Positions 60,540 to 64,000 of a DNA stretch of 64,000 nucleotides are shown piece by piece. Below the pieces are notes generated by a model. That model had not been told where the DNA came from, made no database searches, and worked only from the letters and a program-made list of their open reading frames with translations. Positions within the stretch are counted from its first letter, which is position 1. Each line of letters begins with the position of its first letter. Source of the stretch: Taenia hydatigena (lineage: Eukaryota > Platyhelminthes > Cestoda > Cyclophyllidea > Taeniidae); NCBI GenBank assembly GCA_036345935.2, contig JADWOT020000004.1, positions 14,399,467 to 14,463,466 of the forward strand, given 5' to 3'. The position numbers and the translations under genes were made by a program.

Positions 60540-63500
60540 GCCCTTTAGCCTTCGTTATTTGTAAATATTTTTCATTACTATACCAATTGAACATTGCCCT
60601 AGAACTTTTGCTGTGGGAAATGGGATTCTATAAATCGAAATGAAATAGTGTGTATGTCCTCTAGATTATCTTGTTTAAGTTAATTGCTTTGATATGCCCA
60701 TCGACGAATAAAATTTGGGCCGTTGTATATGTCACTAAGGGTCGAGATTTGAGTACATGTACAATCAATTATGGGAAAGTGTTGCCTAAGCCGTTGGTGT
60801 AGATGCATCAGCAAAGCAGCATCAATTCAACCAGAAGATTTGCGCGGAGTCAATTTAGGCTTTACTTTTGGATTAAACTCTTCAAAACTTCAACAACCGA
60901 GAGGTCCGCGAATAGGAGGTGGATAGGATACAAGAATTATTAACTTGTCTCTGCCTCATTAATAGTTTTGGCAGTTTGCGATTCATCAAGTTAATTCAAG
61001 ATATTAGGAGAGGCGCTGCCTCAATTGTATAGCAAGCGACAATTTTGCGAAGACCATACACCCGATTGACAGTCGCTGTGATTTGAGAGATGAGTGAACA
61101 AGCTCTACATTGTTAATCAACCCTCTGTCTAACGCCTAGCATTTTGCGAATAATCTCAGCACCTCAAGCGACACGCTGCTATCCGTCCCCGCGTTAGCCT
61201 ATTAAAGCCACCAGGCCAATTGTCCTATCTTAAAGTCACTTTTATCCTTTAATGAATAACACCGCCTGCCATTACCGGATGAGGAAATGCTCCTGACTAA
61301 ACGCAGAAAGTAGGGAGATTGTGGTTACGACCTCGGGAATAAACCAATCCGTTACGTGATTGGCACACAAGGATGATGGCTACCTCATTAATAACTTCGT
61401 CCTCTAGTGGGTTCCAGTGCCTATTCCCATTGCATTCACAGCTAATGAGGCAATGAGCTTCCTCTTTACAGCCACAGCAGTTGACGTCTTATTCGTCAAT
61501 ATCACAGCTAATTGAATGCAGCAGTGAGATAACCTTTGGCCGCAATCACTACCACAGTCGAAGCAACAGTCGGTTAGTGAGGAAAACTACAGGTCAGGTA
61601 GCCAATTTACTTAAAGTGTGTTGTTTTCTTGCATTTAAGCCATTCAGCGAGATTTCATCTGCATTGTGATTTTGATTTAGCGGTTCTGTGATGGTTTGCT
61701 GAATTCACATTGGTCGCCAAGTACGCCATCCTGAGCTGGACGACTTTTGTTTTCACCATTATTTAGCGTTGGATTGTTGACAAGAGCTTCCGCAAGTAGC
61801 TGCTCCATCGTTACCATGTCGAAGTCAGTTTATGACCGTTGAGAAGAGATAAAGTACACAGATATGAGGCATTTGCCTTAGCGAATGGCTTGAATTAATA
61901 TCGAAGTAGGGTTCAATAGGGAGTGCTTTCCCTTGTTATGCATGAATAAACCCTAAGTGACATGCACATTGCGTACTTGGATTACTGTGCTCTATTTAAT
62001 TTGACCCAGGTGGCCCCGATGACAAAAGGCAGATTGAGTTAATGTTGTCACACCAGGCATTTAATCAAAGCTAAAACTGTAGGCTACTATTCTAGCCGAT
62101 TGCCAGGGCCTACAGGTCTGCTCTGCATCTCAAGTATGCTTTAATGGATAAAGCGCAATACCTTGCCCCAAGAAACGTTGCTGCTTTATTGGACTACCGT
62201 TTGTAAGGTAGACGATTATCACTTCTTCCAAGTAAACCAAAATTAATTTCCGGATTGGGTTTCAAAAATTTTCCTTAAAATGTGTACCATCAGATTTGTA
62301 GGTGATTTCGAATAGACGTTGATGGGTGTGAGCTGCGGCTTATGAATTACATCGCGATGTATGAAGGCTATAGAGCAGATGAGGTGCGAATTTTTGGAGG
62401 AAGGAGATTAAAATTCACCATGGACTGCTGATTGTGAGATGGTGGGCAATGAATAGTGCCTTGCTGATTCCCTGAACGCCTAAATATACTTGTACTGCTA
62501 CTCGTTTATATATCGCCCTTCTATCTCTCTGAATTTCAAATGGAATGCAAAATATTGATTTTGGGATTAAAGAATTGAGGTTGAAGAATATGTTACACAG
62601 TGTAACCATTTCCACCTTCCTCCCTTCAAATCCTACCTTTACACCTTTGTAACGAGCAGACATTCGTTGGAACTGCAACCACTAAAAGTAAGCACTGGCC
62701 GACGTGCCACACGTAGAATCCACTGCTGTCCTAATTGTCCATCCAAACGCCAGACACACATGATACGGCGGATCAATATTTCGGAGGAACTTGATGTGGG
62801 TGTCGTTGCATGTACTGAGGTGTGAATAAGTGGTATTCCCGAAAGGAGCACAGCGTGTCTGGTCAGAAGTTAACTTCACGTGCAATTCATTAAGTCAGCG
62901 TTTAGCTGGAAAATGCCACCCAAGTGCCATCCGTCCGAAAGACGAGCGTCTATTAAGTTCTGCTTAGAACTGCCAGCAATGTTTGATTAAAGGGAGATGC
63001 ATTTAATTCTTTTTAGAAGCCACTACAAGTGCGCCTAATGCAAGTGATTTACTCACTTTTGTTAGGTGAAGGTATGGCAGTCAAGATGTAAATTCAAGCA
63101 GAGAATTTGCATTTTCTGGTTGGAATTTGCGACTCTGCCGGTGACACTGATCGCAATAATCGTGGATTGGTGAGGCAAGAGATTCGACTACCCTTGTTCC
63201 ATTGGAAGTTGCAACGTTTTAGCAAGTATAACAACATTTGAATACCAAGCCTTTACGAAGCCTTTGCTGCATGACAAATTGTAATACTTAGTTTAAGCGG
63301 CAGTTTTTGAGCGCAATAGCGTGGTGAAGTGCAGAAATGGCAGAAAATAGGTGCAAATGTTAGAGGTTTTCTAATGAAAAAAAGTGATTATAACCCGGTC
63401 ACTTACAGTAGCCTGCTGTGGCTCTTAGAATGTGGACAGAATTTTAAATATACTTGTGGTTTTTGTTGAATAGCTTCAAATATCAGACGATTCCTGGCCA

Positions 63501-64000
63501 TCTGCTGGTCGTTACGCATCCTAAGTTAACCAAACTTGCAATGGAATCACTTCGTTGCACGGAAAAGGGACATATTTTGTTTGAAATGGTAGCGATTCCT
63601 AGTTGCCTTCTTTTTTTCCTTCTCGTACAAAATGAAACAAGACTTCAACGTCTACAGGCAGCTCAAGTATTCCTCTTAGGCACAAATCTCGCATCGATCT
63701 CGAACAGCTAAAATTTATGACCTAGGAGCTATTAACTCTTGTCGACGTAGTTAGACACCTATCCAGATTATCTATTGAAAGTTTTAAGAGGCTCATGAGG
63801 GTGTCCACGTGGAATTAATCGCTTTCAGACGAGTTTAGTCTTGTATTTGCATCTTACATCTACATTCATGGCACACGGAGCAAATATAGAAACGGTAGCG
63901 GAACGATCAGAAGTTGATTTGCTCCAACGTTTTAAAAAACCTTAGTTCCATGCCCCTCACTCGCAAAGTGCTAAACAGAGCGCGCACTAATTGGGAATGA
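60540..64000. other. No gene recognised
   Basis: Short frames on both strands (up to 87 codons) with no recognisable domain, repeat or RNA gene. Confidence 0.4.

Noticed and set aside
1..64000. CRISPR arrays, operons, rRNA genes, LTR pairs
   Set aside because: No regularly spaced direct repeats, no ribosomal RNA motifs, and no pair of long terminal repeats were seen. The sequence is eukaryotic in character.

Overview
This is eukaryotic, almost certainly metazoan, nuclear DNA. It has no operons or ribosome binding sites. Coding traces are split by GT-AG introns. There is a histone-type 3' stem-loop, and animal-type domains appear: Kunitz, FN3-like, and F-box joined to a C-terminal domain. Short introns and large gene-poor spacers would fit a flatworm such as a tapeworm, but that placement is a weak inference. 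The window is about 57% AT by eye, and most of it is non-coding with no gene I can name.

Every piece I can name looks decayed. (1) At 7.68-8.35 kb lies a fragment of a histone cluster. It has a full-length H4 reading frame without its ATG, a TATA-like box upstream, a worn histone 3' stem-loop downstream, and then a broken H2A tail. (2) At 18.2-18.5 kb, minus strand, is a Kunitz-type inhibitor exon with exact Kunitz spacing but a 1-base frameshift and a lost third cysteine. (3) At 34.1-35.2 kb, minus strand, is an intronless F-box gene copy, best compared with the FBXO4 family. Two in-frame stops fall inside or just after the F-box, while the downstream 228-codon frame and a poly(A) signal are intact. 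(4) At 42.9-45.5 kb, plus strand, are exon-like segments with good splice sites that encode pieces of a protein with fibronectin type III-like repeats. They contain an in-frame stop and incompatible phases.

Repeats: one interspersed family has three copies (49.3, 50.6 and 55.1 kb). A second repeat has two copies (6.9 and 27.9 kb). A tRNA-derived SINE-like stretch sits at 44.6 kb inside an intron of the FN3-like locus. A cluster of microsatellites and purine/pyrimidine tracts runs from 30.8 to 36 kb, around the F-box copy.

The named pieces come from unrelated families and do not form a pathway. I did not find a clear new biological system. The best candidates for something functional and unusual are the stop-interrupted F-box gene, whose C-terminal part could still be translated alone, and the start-less H4 frame, which has stayed open despite about 30% amino-acid divergence.
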